The notes beneath the pieces were generated by a model. That model searched no databases. It saw nothing but the letters and a program-made list of their open reading frames with translations, and was not told where the DNA came from. This document shows, piece after piece, positions 37,375 to 49,221 of a stretch of DNA of 64,000 nucleotides (the stretch's first letter is position 1; every line of letters begins with the position of its first letter). The position numbers and the translations under genes are program-made. Origin of the DNA: Zantedeschia hybrid cultivar (lineage: Eukaryota > Streptophyta > Magnoliopsida > Alismatales > Araceae); contig JARZZO010000002.1 of assembly GCA_030544215.1 (NCBI GenBank), positions 80,235,150 to 80,299,149 on the forward strand, in the 5' to 3' direction.

Positions 37375-40300
37375 ATGTCTTCCTTGAGTAGGGAGCTGGT
37401 TTTTCTGATACTACAGTTCCTGGACGAGGAGAAGTTCAAGGAAACAGTCCACAGGTAAGTGTCTTCTTTAGTCGCCTGCCATTTGTCAGGAGCTAAAAAT
37501 GGAAGAAGAAAGATAAAAAAAAATGCTCCCTTTTTTGTTGCCTGGGCTTTTAGATTTTTTGATCGGTTCTCTTTGATTACAGGTTGGAACAGGAGTCTGG
37601 GTTCTTCTTTAACATGAAGCATTTTGAGGATCTGGTACAGGCAGGGGAATGGGATGAAGTCGAGAAGTACCTCTGCGGGTTCACAAAGGTCGAAGACAAC
37701 CGCTATTCGATGAAAATCTTCTTTGAGATAAGGAAGCAGAAGTATCTTGAAGCTCTCGACAGGTGTTTCTTTTCCCTCCTTGCATTGTGGATTTCATTTG
37801 TAAGTCTTTCTGTGTTCAGGAGCTGGTTGTTTACAATGAAATATCTTCTACAGGCATGACCGAGCAAAAGCTGTTGAAATTCTTGTGAAAGACCTCAAGG
37901 TCTTCTCGTCTTTTAATGAGGAACTGTTTAAGGAGATTACACAGTTGCTTACACTAGAGAACTTTAGGTATTTATGACCTTACCTTTTGGCTTTTTTGGT
38001 TGGTAAGTGCCACTTGGAATTCTTACTTAATTGTGTGCTTTTGATAAAGGCAAAACGAGCAGCTCTCCAAGTACGGAGACACAAAGTCCGCTCGGAATAT
38101 CATGCTTATGGAGCTTAAAAAGCTGATTGAAGCTAACCCGCTGTTCCGTGAGAAGCTCACATTCCCTCCATTCAAAGCATCTCGACTGCGGACTTTGATT
38201 AACCAAAGGTTTTATTATTGATTATTCTTTTGTAAATTCCAGTCTACCTTACCTCCATGCTTTCATTGCAATATTTTGTTCCCTCTGTCAGAGAATGAAT
38301 GTTGAAATGGATTTTCATGCTTGGACCACTTTTCTACCGTGACATCTGGAACAAAGTCGATACTTATTTATAGTTGGCATGTATACCTTTTCTCCGGCTG
38401 CTGTTTATTTCTGCATGCAACTAAGCTATTCTCTTCTTTTACATTAAGTTATTATTTTTCATTGGTTCCACTTAATATTCTGTTCCATATTATGACACGC
38501 TACTCCTTTGTGTTTCATTCCTCAGCCTTAACTGGCAGCATCAACTTTGCAAGAACCCACGCCCCAATCCCGACATTAAAACGCTATTTACTGATCATTC
38601 ATGCACTCCTGCTAATGGAGCACGTGCACCGCCTCCTGCCAACAGCCCCCTTCTAGGGCCTATGCCCAAAGCTGGGGCATTTCCTCCTTCTGGTGGTCAT
38701 GGTGTAAGTGAGCTTTGATGTGATAGATAGTGAATGTTTAATGCTAGCTGTAAGGTTAATTTATGTTTCATATCCTGTCTGCAGCCATTCCAGTCAGTTG
38801 TTTCTCCATCAAGTGCACTTGCGGGATGGATGACGGGCGCTAATCCGTCACTGCCACATGCTGCTGTGGCTACAGGACCCCTTGGTCTTGTGCCGCCTCC
38901 TAATGCAGGTTAATGCCTTCTCTTTTCCAATATGAATTGCCATTGTTCTTAACCTTCACTGAATTTCTTAAGCTTGTATTTTAATAACTATAGCTCCATT
39001 TTTAAAACATCCGAGGACTCCGACAAGTGCCTCCGGCATGGATTACCAATCAGCTGATTCTGAACACTTGATGAAGCGCATGCGGATGGGCCAGCCAGAT
39101 GAGGTCCATAGGCATAAGACTTTAGAGTGCATCTGGCTTTTGCAGATATTGTTGTTGTTGTTTTTTGTGCTTTGTGTTTCTTTTGCAAATGTACACACGC
39201 TCTCACCTATATTAATCTTTTTGCCAACTTCTTCAGGTTTCATTCCCTGGTCCTGCTCATCCTCTGAGTATTTATTCGCCAGATGATCTTCCCCGAACTG
39301 TGGTTCGGATACTCAACCAAGGCTCTAATGTCATGAGCTTGGACTTCCATCCACAGCAACAGACGATTCTTCTAGGTAAACTGTTATTTTCCATTTGTTT
39401 CTCTTCTTTGTGTTGCCTTATGGATATCATTACCCCCTTGATGAAAATCAGAAACAACCGTTTGCTCTAACCACTCCATTAACAGTTGGAACAAATGTTG
39501 GCGACATTGGGATTTGGGAAGTGGGATCTCGAGAAAAGATAGCCGGTAAAACCTTCAAAGTTTGGGACATTTCAGCGTGCACAGTGACTTTGCAGGTCAC
39601 TTTTCATATCAAAGTCTAAACAATTTCTGTTTTTGGCTTTTGCTATTTGTTTTTCATTGTTAATGAGAGTTGTCGATGTAACAAATAATGCAGAAGCAAT
39701 TAGTACTGCTTTCTTTCCAGTTTTGGTGATTGCTGTTTCATCTCTCTTTGTAGTCTGCGTTGATGAAGGATGCCACTATATCAGTCAATCGATGTATATG
39801 GAGTCCAGATGGATCTATAATTGGTACAATTTCTGCATGACTTTTTGGAAAGTGTTAAAAGAAAGATTTTTTTTTTAAAGTGACATTTTATGCATGACTT
39901 GCAACAGAAAACTCCCATGTACTATAAAATGCTAACAACTGTTCATGCCCTTGTTTGATTAAGAAAAGATTTTCTTACTTAACTTAGTTGCTTATTTTTC
40001 TTTCTTATTTTCAATATAGGCATTGCATTTTCCAAGCATATTGTTCAGACATATGCTTTTATCCATAATGGTGACTTAAGACCACAGTTGGAGGTGAGTC
40101 CTAGTGTTGTTACATCTATGTTATTCAACGTGCTAGGTGTTATTAATGTCTGACTTGTTGCATTGTTGGATAGGTTGATGCTCATGCTGGTGGCGTCAAT
40201 GATATAGCCTTTTGTTATCCCAGCAAAGGCCTTTCTATAATCACGTGTGGGGATGACAAGACAATCAAGGTGAAGGTCCTTGGCTTCTGTGCTTTGGTCA

Positions 40301-43300
40301 GTCAGAATTATAAATTAATTATGGCAATCACACTCTATGTTGCATTGCTCATTTGACACTCATCAGGTGTGGGATGCTGCAACTGGACAAAGGCAATATA
40401 CTTTTGAAGGTCACGAAGCTCCTGTTTACTCTGTTTGCCCTCACTCCAAGGAGAATATTCAGGTATTCTCTTGCCTGAAAGCAAATTTAAATTCTTTTTC
40501 TTCTGTTCAGTAAATGTGGTAGATGCAGATATCTTCTCTTCAATAATTGTTTGGGTGCCTTGTTTAATTCTATTTGCTATTTGGTAAATTTGGCATCAGC
40601 ATATAACTTCAAAGAAATTAAATAAGGTTTTAGATGTTTCAAGTTATGTTTGACTTTAAACATCTTCTAACTTGCTGCCCTCTTTGCAGTTTATTTTCTC
40701 AACAGCTGTTGATGGCAAAATTAAAGCATGGCTTTATGATTGTGTGGGCTCCAGGGTTGATTATGATGCTCCTGGTCTTTGGTGTACAACAATGGCATAT
40801 AGTGCCGATGGAACGAGGTGAAATTAATCTGCCACCGAAAATCTTTATTCGCTCATTAAATTGCATCATGAGGTTATGTGCATTTTTCTTCTTCCATTTA
40901 ATTTGTTATGTGGATCACTAGCATTTACTTTCGAGTTGTGATGGGTTTGACATTACATAATGTTCACTTTTCAGCTTACAGTGAATGAGGGGGACCTTGT
41001 TTTATACTGAATTGCTCACATGTCATATCTTTACCTGTATGCAGGCTGTTTTCTTGTGGAACAAGCAAAGATGGTGAGTCCCACTTGGTTGAGTGGAATG
41101 AGACTGAAGGATCTATCAAAAGGTCATACTCTGGTTTTAGGAAACGCTCTCTGGGTGTTGTCCAGTTTGATACAACCAGGAACCGCTTTTTAGCTGCTGG
41201 AGATGAATTTCAGATAAAGTTTTGGGACATGGATAATAAAGATATTCTGATCATGACAGATGCAGATGGTGGATTGCCTGTTAGTATAAGCACTGTTTAC
41301 TTGAAGCAGTACTTTTAATTGTTTGAAAAATAATCTTGTTTGTATTTTTATATGCATCCTACCTCTGATGCAGGCAAGTCCCCGGTTGAGATTCAATAAA
41401 GAGGGTTCACTGCTTGCTGTTACCACCAATGACAATGGAATAAAGATATTAGCAAACTCTGATGGGCAACGCCTGGTAAGGATGCTCGAAAGCAGAGTAT
41501 TTGAAAATTCTCGAGCTCCATCTCAACCAATCAATATCAAGGTAATGTTGCAGTTGTCAATGTTCAATAAGAACATTAAATCTGAACAATGAGGCAGTCT
41601 CTATTCCTTTTGAAAAAACTTTTTGTTTGTTTGTGAAGATTTTCTAAGCTGCCGTGATATGTGACTGCTCTTTTTCTTAATCTGAACAAGCATCTTGTAT
41701 TTGAGCAGAGTTTGCTGGGTTGCCTTGATATTTGACTCCTCTTTCTTTTGTTCCAAAGTATGGCTTGCTTGTTGTTTAAGTTCACATGGTTAGTGAAGAT
41801 GTGTAGTAGTTCCTCAATCATGATGGTCAAAACTCACTAGTATTCAGATTGAAGCCATGCACAAGGCTTTTGAAACATTAGGCAGTTGTCATATGCATGT
41901 TACTGTTGACATGGGCATTCTGCCGGAGGGTTTCAAATTAATCACTTGATTTTCATTCTTCAAATGTGAAGGCTTGTTGCTTTGTCCACATCCTTGTATC
42001 TTATTTTATGCTTTGTCCACATTGTTGTATTTTATGCTTAAAGTAGATATGCATTCATCTAATTGAAGTAGTAATTCATGCTAGGTGTACACGTGTAGGA
42101 GAGTGCTACTTACCCTTAGCAATCTCACGTTATTGGTGCATCTAATATGCATGTCTGTGTGTGTGTGCCATATGATAGATTTCAGTTTGAGTGGGTCCAT
42201 ACTGAAGGAAATGTGAGAAATAAGATCTTAAAAGAAGTCAAAGTCATTTTAAGTATGGTCTCCAAATGGCTGTTTGACTATTTAAATGTTTATAATCTGT
42301 TCTACTGTCCACCTCTGTTTGGTGTTTGTTATGTATCCCACTTTATCTGGCTCTAATATGGCTTTTTTTTTTGTGGCAACTCCCATAGCCTCCAATTGCC
42401 AATGCATTGGGTAGCGTTGCAAATGTTTCTGGCCCAGTAGCTGCCACTTTGGAACGGCCCGATAGAATTCCACCTCATACAATACCTATGGCTAGCCTGG
42501 TAATTACCATTGTACTCTAGAGTAACATGTTGGTGGCTGTGGTTGTGTTAATATCAGAAGGCTGAAAAATGTTTCAGGGTGCCATGGAGAGTAGCAGGGC
42601 AGCAGATGTTAAACCGAGGATTTCAGATGATTCTGACAAAGTTAAAAGCTGGAAGTTGGCAGACATGGTCGACTCAAATCAACTCAAAGCATTAAGATTA
42701 CCAGATTCAATGACGGCAGGAAAGGTATGAAGTGCATTATTAAATTATTGGAAGGGGGTCATCAAGATGGTTCTTGATTTCAAGGTTCTCTTTTTCTCAA
42801 GCATGACGACATAACCGATCTTTCACTTTATGTATTCTGTGACATGCATGAATTTGACCGTAAGACTTGCTGTTCCATTTTCACTGGAAAAAATTCATTT
42901 TAGATGGATATATGCTCTATGGGTCTTCAAAATACATAGTGCATGACTTTGATTACTATTTTGTCATCTTGTAATAACAGGTATTTGACTCAAGGTGCTG
43001 TTCTTTTGGTTTCAGATTGTGCGTATCTTATACACCAATTCTGGATTAGCTGTATTAGCCCTTTGCTCTAGTGCTGTACATAAACTTTGGAAATGGACAC
43101 GTACTGAGCGAAATCCATCTGGAAAGGTTGGTTCTGTTATTAGTCAAATTCTCTCCCACCCCCTTCTTGTCTGTCATGTTTTCTAACAGTAGTAGTATCT
43201 ATGCTTTACAGTCAACTGCATCTTTTGCGCCTCAGCTGTGGCAACCAGCCAATGGAATTTCTATGACCAATGATATAAGTGAAAGCACTCCATCTGATGA

Positions 43301-44850
43301 AACAACTGCATGTATTGCTTTGTCTAAAAACGACTCGTATGTTATGTCTGCATCTGGTGGGAAGGTCTCATTGTTCAACATGATGACCTTTAAGGTTCAC
43401 TTATCACTGCTTATTTTGCTCTTTGGATTTTAACTTTGCTGAATTTTGACTGTTAAGCCTGATTTTGCCCATGTGAATACCAAGTTCATCTGAACCTAGC
43501 TAAATATTTCACAGGTCATGACAACTTTCATGCCGCCTCCTCCTGCGGCAACCTTCTTAGCATTCCATCCTCAGGATAACAATATTATTGCCATAGGAAT
43601 GGAAGATTCTACAATTCAAATATATAATGTCCGAATTGATGAGGTACTTCCTCGAGTCTTTTTCTTGTATCCATGAATTATATAGCAGCTAGAAGATTTG
43701 TGCATCTTTGGTGCAAATGTTGGTGTGTAAATGCCGTTTGCATTTTGATACTACATGGCTGGAAAGTCCTTATCTCTATTTACAGATATTTTTATAGATC
43801 TTGTTGTGTAGAGATCTTTACATTGGAATATCTGCTCTTTCTGCTCTTTTGAACGCTCAGATCATATAGAGAAACTTATCCCAAATCAAGGAGTCTGCCG
43901 ATCATTCTTAAATGCGAATGCTGTTGATTTTTTTGGTATATAGTTTAATTGTCTTTGTAATTCTCTATATTCCCTGCAGGTGAAAACCAAACTCAAAGGT
44001 CACCAGAAAAAGATCACTGGTCTCGCATTTTCCCAGACGATGAATGTGTTAGTCTCTGCTGGTGCTGATGCACAGGTACATTATTAAGATGCAATAGAAA
44101 ATTTTGATCTATTATTTGGAGATTTTGAATACTTTTACCCTGTGCAGACTTGTGTACAATTTCTTTGCTCTTGATTTGATATTTTGTGCTGGGTAATGAT
44201 GCTATGGACTTTGTCTTGATTGAAACTGTAGCTCTGTGTATGGAGTATTGATGGATGGGAGAAGAGGAAAGCAAGATTTATTCAACCACCAGCAAGCCGC
44301 TCTGGCCCACTTGTTGGTGAAACAAGAGTTCAGTTCCACAATGACCAGACACACCTTCTAGTGGTACATGAAAGCCATCTTGCTATCTATGATGTGAAGC
44401 TCGAGTACATACGATTGGTTAGTTGTCTTCCATTTGCATAGTTAAAACTTTCTGGACGTTATCATTCTTGAAGGAAACAAATGGCATTTTCAAATTACAT
44501 GATATTCTGCTTCACTGATGAGGCGGGCATTGATTACTAACATCAGGAGATGGTTGTAGAGACTAAATCTTCTCTCTTGGAACTCTTTGCTGATCATCCC
44601 TTGGGGGTTGTTGAATAGAAATTGGACCCCCTAAAAAAAACAAAGGGAGAGAGAGCAAGGATCATAGAAGTGGAACCAGCTGGGGCCTGTTTCAGTATGG
44701 TCCCAGTTCAGACCAGGAACCAACCAGTTCCTGTTTTGCAGGTCCAGTTTCAACCATCCCCCTTTTTTGGGAAAGTGGATGGTACCACATTAATAGTAAA
44801 GAAAAAGGGGAACGTAGAGGTGAAGGTATAGAAGAGCTCACAAAAAGAAC

Positions 44851-44903
<53 letters not shown>

Positions 44904-47432
44904 TTAAAAAAAAAAGGAGACCAAGATGGTGTGTCAGTCAACCCCCCAAAAAGGACAAAAGGGGAGTCCCCAGCTGACAAATTACAAAGAGTTTTGCCCA
45001 TTTACACACCCTATCACAAATATGAGAGGCAACTCTATCCGGAGACCTATATTCCTGTCCAAAGATCCTCAAATTCCTTTCATTTCAAAGAGTCTAGAGG
45101 GTCGCATGAAGCCCCAGCCACCACACAATGCAGTCCCCTAAAGCACTCCATGACAGGTGCCAAGAAGCCAGCAAACCCCTCAGTGAACCATGCAGCACAT
45201 GTGAGTGATTAAGCTTGCCAAAAAGCACAGCCCACACCTCGAGAGAGTAGGAGCAGCCAACAAAAGGTGGTCAATGGTCTCATCATCTTCCCCAGATAGA
45301 CAGCAAGTGGTTTGGATATTACTTAAAACTTCCCTATCTGTCACATGTGGGTAACCTGCCATGGGAAATCCTCCACATGAGAACCTTGACCTTGAGAGGG
45401 CTTCTGGGGTCCAAACAAGCCTAACAAATGGATGAAGGGAGCCCCAAAAGTAATGAGCTGATAAGCTGATCTCACCGAGAAAACTCCATCCCCAGCCCAT
45501 ATCCAAACCCAAGTGTCTTGAACGTGAGGATGCACAGCAAAGCCATGGATGGTGGATAAGAGGTCCCCCAACTGCTATGTAGTCACAGGCAAGAGGCGAC
45601 CAGGGGTTCGCCTCAGCCTCAAATACCCAGACGATTGCCTAGGCATTTAAGGCGATGCATTCTCCCATAGATCACTCTGAAGAAAAAAATGATAATACAC
45701 AAAAAATAAACATCATCATCCAAGGTAGTCATATGTAAGACTCTGAGCTGCACAAATCATGTCCAACATGTAATGTCCTAAGACCATCTATTGCTCATAT
45801 AAGTAGTGGATGATCTTAGGAATCATCCAGAATAAGAATAAAATGTGACAACATGTAAGCAAAAAAAAGGTGCTAGGCATTATTAAAAGAGGCATTAGCC
45901 ACTTTGAAATAATTAAGAATAAGAAAAAGTTGTACCACATAATTAAAAAAAGAAACAAGCTTATGGCATAAACATCATAGGCAAGTGCCTAGGTGAGTGA
46001 GGCGAACATGAGGCGAGGTGAGCCAGGCGAGCCGTTTTGGCTGGCCTCAGCCTACTTTATTGCCTAGGCGAGCGAGGCAATTGCCCTTTGGTAACATAGC
46101 CCTACTGAGAGATTTCCAAGTCTGTCTAGTTCTCCTGAATGTAGGAGCCCATCCACCCCCACCAAGTGAGGATCATAGAGCTGATATACAGAAGCCAAAG
46201 GATCTTTAGAGACAGAAAGAAGCTGAGGGAAAGTCTGTGCAAACTTCATATGAAAAAGAAAAAGATAAAAAGATAAAATCTTTATAGAATCTGAAACCAG
46301 CCAGTCCTAATAGGTGAGTCCCCCTCCCAGTTTGGCCTGGTTTCACCCATTTTGTTTAAATTGTTTATGGGACCGGCCAGTTCCATCCCTAAAACTGGCC
46401 AAACCGGATCAGGAAGCACCGGTTCCGATATCATTGTGGTCGGCCCCTGGTCCCAACCCGGTTCTGCATACCATGAGAAATACTAAATGCTTGGTGGTCA
46501 TTGAAAATTTTAATCAGTTGTTTTAAGTCCTAATGTGTTACAATTCTCTCGAAAATTCTGTTTTCTTGGTAAAAAGTTTTTGGGAAATGGATATTATGGG
46601 GTCTAATGGGGAGCATGGATCTTGTGTAGACTCAGAAACAGATTCCATCATGCGGGACGTGCATACTTTTCAAATTTATGTTGAACGTGAGTTTAACATC
46701 TAATGTTCTGCCCACATGGTTTTGTTACCTGTAACTATTCCTTGGAATTTTTTCATCCAAGCTTCTGGCTAATAGGTGTTGTATTGCTTTGAAATGAGTG
46801 GTTATTTCATGTACTATTTTCAAAGATTCTAATATAGAAATGGAGGGCTTTAGATCTGTGCAGCTTCTTTTGCCCTTACCAAGGCATACACTTACATTCT
46901 ACCTGTTATTCAGTGGGCTCCTAGGGACACTCTCTCTGCACCCATTTCGAGTGCTATTTACTCTTGTGATGGCATGCTGGTGTATGCTGGATTTTGTGAT
47001 GGAGCAATCGGAGTTTTTGACGCAGAGAGCCTAAGGTTGCGATGCCGCATTGCTCCATCTGCATATATAACACCTCCACCTGGAAGGTAGGTCTCTTAAA
47101 ATTTCTGCTCACGTGTAGCATGTTTCTCATCTTACGGAAAATAAAGCAACTGCTTTGCATAGTGCTTGAATAATTAGCTAGCATTGTCTCATCCTCTGTT
47201 TTTATCCATGGTGACTGCCAGCAGCATGGTGTACCCTACGGTGATTGCTGCCCATCCATCTGAGCCCAATCAGATTGCATTGGGGATGAGCGATGGTGCA
47301 GTTCATGTGGTAGAGCCATCAGATGCTGAACCAAAATGGGGTGCACTCCCTCCGCAGGAGAATGGTGCCCTCTCTTCCATTCCCTCCAATTCTGCTTTGA
47401 ATAGTCAGTCTTCGGAAGGTCCCCCCAGGTGA
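37375..47432 (+). CDS. TPR: TOPLESS-RELATED transcriptional co-repressor (25 coding exons)
   Basis: Groucho/Tup1-type co-repressor recruited by EAR-motif factors (Aux/IAA, NINJA and others) to silence genes in the nucleus. Exons: 37375-37454, 37583-37762, 37854-37967, 38050-38208, 38526-38703, 38785-38908, 38994-39103, 39237-39375, 39486-39595, 39754-39823, 40020-40093, 40174-40269, 40367-40462, 40690-40817, 41045-41279, 41374-41541, 42389-42499, 42578-42724, 43016-43126, 43212-43394, 43515-43643, 43980-44075, 44232-44417, 46914-47086, 47222-47432. The sum is 3408 nt, 1135 aa; Arabidopsis TPL has 1131. LisH (MSSLSRELVFLILQFLDEEK, 1-36) and CTLH (to about 92) form the tetramer and EAR-binding domain; Asn176, changed in Arabidopsis tpl-1, is kept in LINQSLNWQHQLCKNP. 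A Pro-rich linker (about 200-300) precedes two WD40 propellers (for example FEGHEAPVYSV, LKGHQKKITGLAF). The sequence is closest to the TPR2/rice ASP1 branch from memory. All junctions are in frame and no damage is seen. Confidence 0.97.
44853..44897. repeat. C29-A16 homopolymer pair
   Basis: Twenty-nine C (44853-44881) followed by sixteen A (44882-44897), then more A-rich sequence. On the minus strand it reads poly-T then poly-G just past the 3' end of the antisense LINE. Confidence 0.85.
44930..46265 (-). mobile_element. Truncated L1-type LINE in the TPR intron (antisense)
   Basis: Minus-strand frames read FPQLLSVSKDPLASVYQLYD (about 46220-46160), then, beyond the MITE, VWIWAGDGVFSVRSAYQLI (about 45510-45455) and WTPEALSRSRFSCGGFPM, which are the zinc-knuckle region and 3' end of plant LINE ORF2. 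Reverse transcriptase itself is missing, so this is a 5'-truncated, frameshifted copy. Its 3' end lies near 44930 next to T-rich sequence on that strand. It is of the same broad LINE type as the copy in ARF intron 1. Confidence 0.85.
45575..46099. mobile_element. hAT-type MITE nested in the LINE
   Basis: The ends CTATGTAGTCACAGGCAA and, reversed from the right, CTATGTTACCAAAGGGCAA are imperfect inverted repeats. The flanks CCCAACTG (45567-45574) and CCCTACTG (46100-46107) form an 8-bp target copy with one mismatch, as expected for hAT. The LINE reading resumes on both sides. The inside is rich in GGCGA/GCCTAGGC motifs as in the ARF-intron hAT MITE, but the ends differ. Confidence 0.8.
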
Positions 47433-48178
47433 CAACGTTCAACCACTCCTTGGTTCTCCATCTCAAGTGGAACTATGGAAAAGGTCGGGAGAGAAAGGAA
47501 GCATTAGGGTCCCCGGAACACAGGTGATCAACTCTTTTTTTCCTTCATTGTGTCACCTGTGTTGGCGCGGTTCACCAAGTTTTCTACTTTTCTCTTTGTA
47601 AAGTTGTTATTAGATTGAAATTTTTGACAAAGGAACAAGAGGACTGGTCAGGGTAGTCTTGTACATTGTTTATCAGAGGTTGAAACCCATGTCTGGGGAA
47701 GTTTTTTTCCCCTCTCTTCGCTTGCTGTAAACTTTTTTGCCAACAGAGTTTATGCAGTGAAGTGAATGCAGGCCAGAGAGAGGCCTGTTTTGGCAAGTTT
47801 CACTTTTGGGGATGTTCTCTTCATTTCTTATGTTGCAAAATTCACTATTTTTATGGCGCCCATAGACTGGTAGTGATCTGGAATGTGCTGATGACTTCGT
47901 TGAAGAATCCAATGTTGGTCCTGAGACAGAAACAGTGTTCTTGCCTATTTTTTTATCCCATTTGCTTCGGCTCAGTCTTCCACTGTTGCAACAGCACTGC
48001 GTGTGCCCCGGGGAGGGGAGCAAAGGCTTCTGCGTTACTCAATTCCTGTCCCTGCTACAGATGCTTTTCTTCTCCTCCCGTGTAAAGTAGACAGCGCCTG
48101 GTTTCTCCTCCTTGCCCCTTTTATTTTTGCGACTGTGCTTTTGGGGAAAATAGAGGATGCCTGGGCACTGATGATGTG
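47433..48178 (+). other. TPR 3' untranslated region and downstream DNA
   Basis: Follows the TPR stop codon. No strong AATAAA is evident and the cleavage site was not determined. Open frames in both directions (47673-48085) lack domains and are probably incidental. Confidence 0.5.
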
Positions 48179-48188
48179 AAAAAAAAAA

Positions 48189-48221
<33 letters not shown>
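48179..48221. repeat. A10-G33 homopolymer pair
   Basis: Ten A followed by thirty-three G without interruption, about 750 bp downstream of the TPR stop. Such a long pure G run could form a G-quadruplex or be an assembly or sequencing artefact. Confidence 0.85.
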
Positions 48222-48223
<2 letters not shown>

Positions 48224-48937
48224 TAAGAAATACTTGTCGAACTGCTGGTGCGGTAATGCAACATACCTGTCATCCGATCGGCGGGATCATATGGCATAGA
48301 GTTGCCCCTTGCAGGTGTCCAGTGGGGCAAAGCTCAGAAGCTCGCGCATGACCGTCCGGGCGGCAGCCCACTGTGCTGCACTGCCACGGAAGATGGTGCA
48401 GCAAGTATTTCTAGAAGAGTTTAAGGTGAACGTAGGTAGCTCCCCAGTTCAACGAGTCTTGCTATCATTTCACTGGTGCTGCCGAGCTCTCTGTTTTATG
48501 CTCTATGATCCGCCACTGTTCAATGCTTCAATTACAAACCCTAATCTCCAGAGGACGATGATTCAAGCTGCTTTCATCTCACGTTCATACTGATCTTACC
48601 CTAATGTTACCTTCACAATTCAGTTGGCAATGAGTATGGTCCTGATCCGAAGAGTAAAGCACAATGAGACATTGATTCAAACCTGATCTGATGTGATTTG
48701 GGTCAGAATTATGTGAGTAATTTCCGATGCTCAAGTCGGAAATAGTTGCGTACATCATTATGGATTTAGGATAGAAAGCATGGGTTAAATCGGAGTGGGA
48801 TATGTTTTAGCTAAATTAAGTTTTTGCAATGAGATCTTCGGTAGAGTAAAATTTAATACTTTATCACATTTATCTGATCAAATAATCAATTCGTCGTCGG
48901 CTCCTTATGAGTTATAGATGAAATTTCAAAACCGCAG
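48222..48937. other. Intergenic, no confirmed gene
   Basis: The GC-rich start (48290-48430) has a minus-strand reading IFRGSAAQWAAARTVMREL that looks protein-like but is not extended by neighbouring frames; it may be an exon relic of an unknown gene. The rest is AT-rich and empty. Confidence 0.4.
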
Positions 48938-49221
48938 TATTGAGATTCAGAAGTGCAAGGTCATATGTGTTGGAATCACAACTCAGAAATCGATGTGAGA
49001 CTAATTGCCCGGGGCCAGCATGGGTCAACAGCCAACACTCTCTTTCACGGCCACCATAAGCCGTGTCAATAAAAAGAGAGACTAAAGAGATCAGGCTCAA
49101 GATCGATGCTCTGATACTACGGTGTTGAGATTTAGAGGCGCAGAGTCATATGCGCTGGAATCATAACTCAGAAATCGATGTGAGACTAATTGTCCGGACT
49201 ACCATGGGCGAACAGCCAACG
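48938..49221 (-). mobile_element. TRIM-like miniature LTR element
   Basis: Direct repeats of about 100 bp, 48938-49037 and 49123-49221, share AACTCAGAAATCGATGTGAG and other blocks. On the minus strand each starts TGTTGGCTG or CGTTGGCTG and ends CAATA or CAACA. A segment reading TAGTATCAGAGCA on the minus strand (49107-49119 on plus) sits three bases after the right copy and matches the Met-tRNA primer site TGGTATCAGAGC at 11 of 12 positions. A purine-rich AAAGAGAG lies directly before the left copy. No target duplication was found. Non-coding, 284 bp. Confidence 0.7.

Larger units (their letters stand above)
44418..46913. other. Last large intron of TPR with nested insertions
   Basis: A 2.5-kb intron, much longer than its neighbours. 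It contains an antisense LINE (about 44930-46265) split by a hAT MITE (45575-46099), a C29/A16 run, and on either side of the LINE GC-rich phrases with GGAACC/GGTTCC motifs (44655-44770 and 46300-46470), possibly from one earlier element. The splice sites (donor GTTAGT, acceptor TTATTCAG) are intact. Confidence 0.8.
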
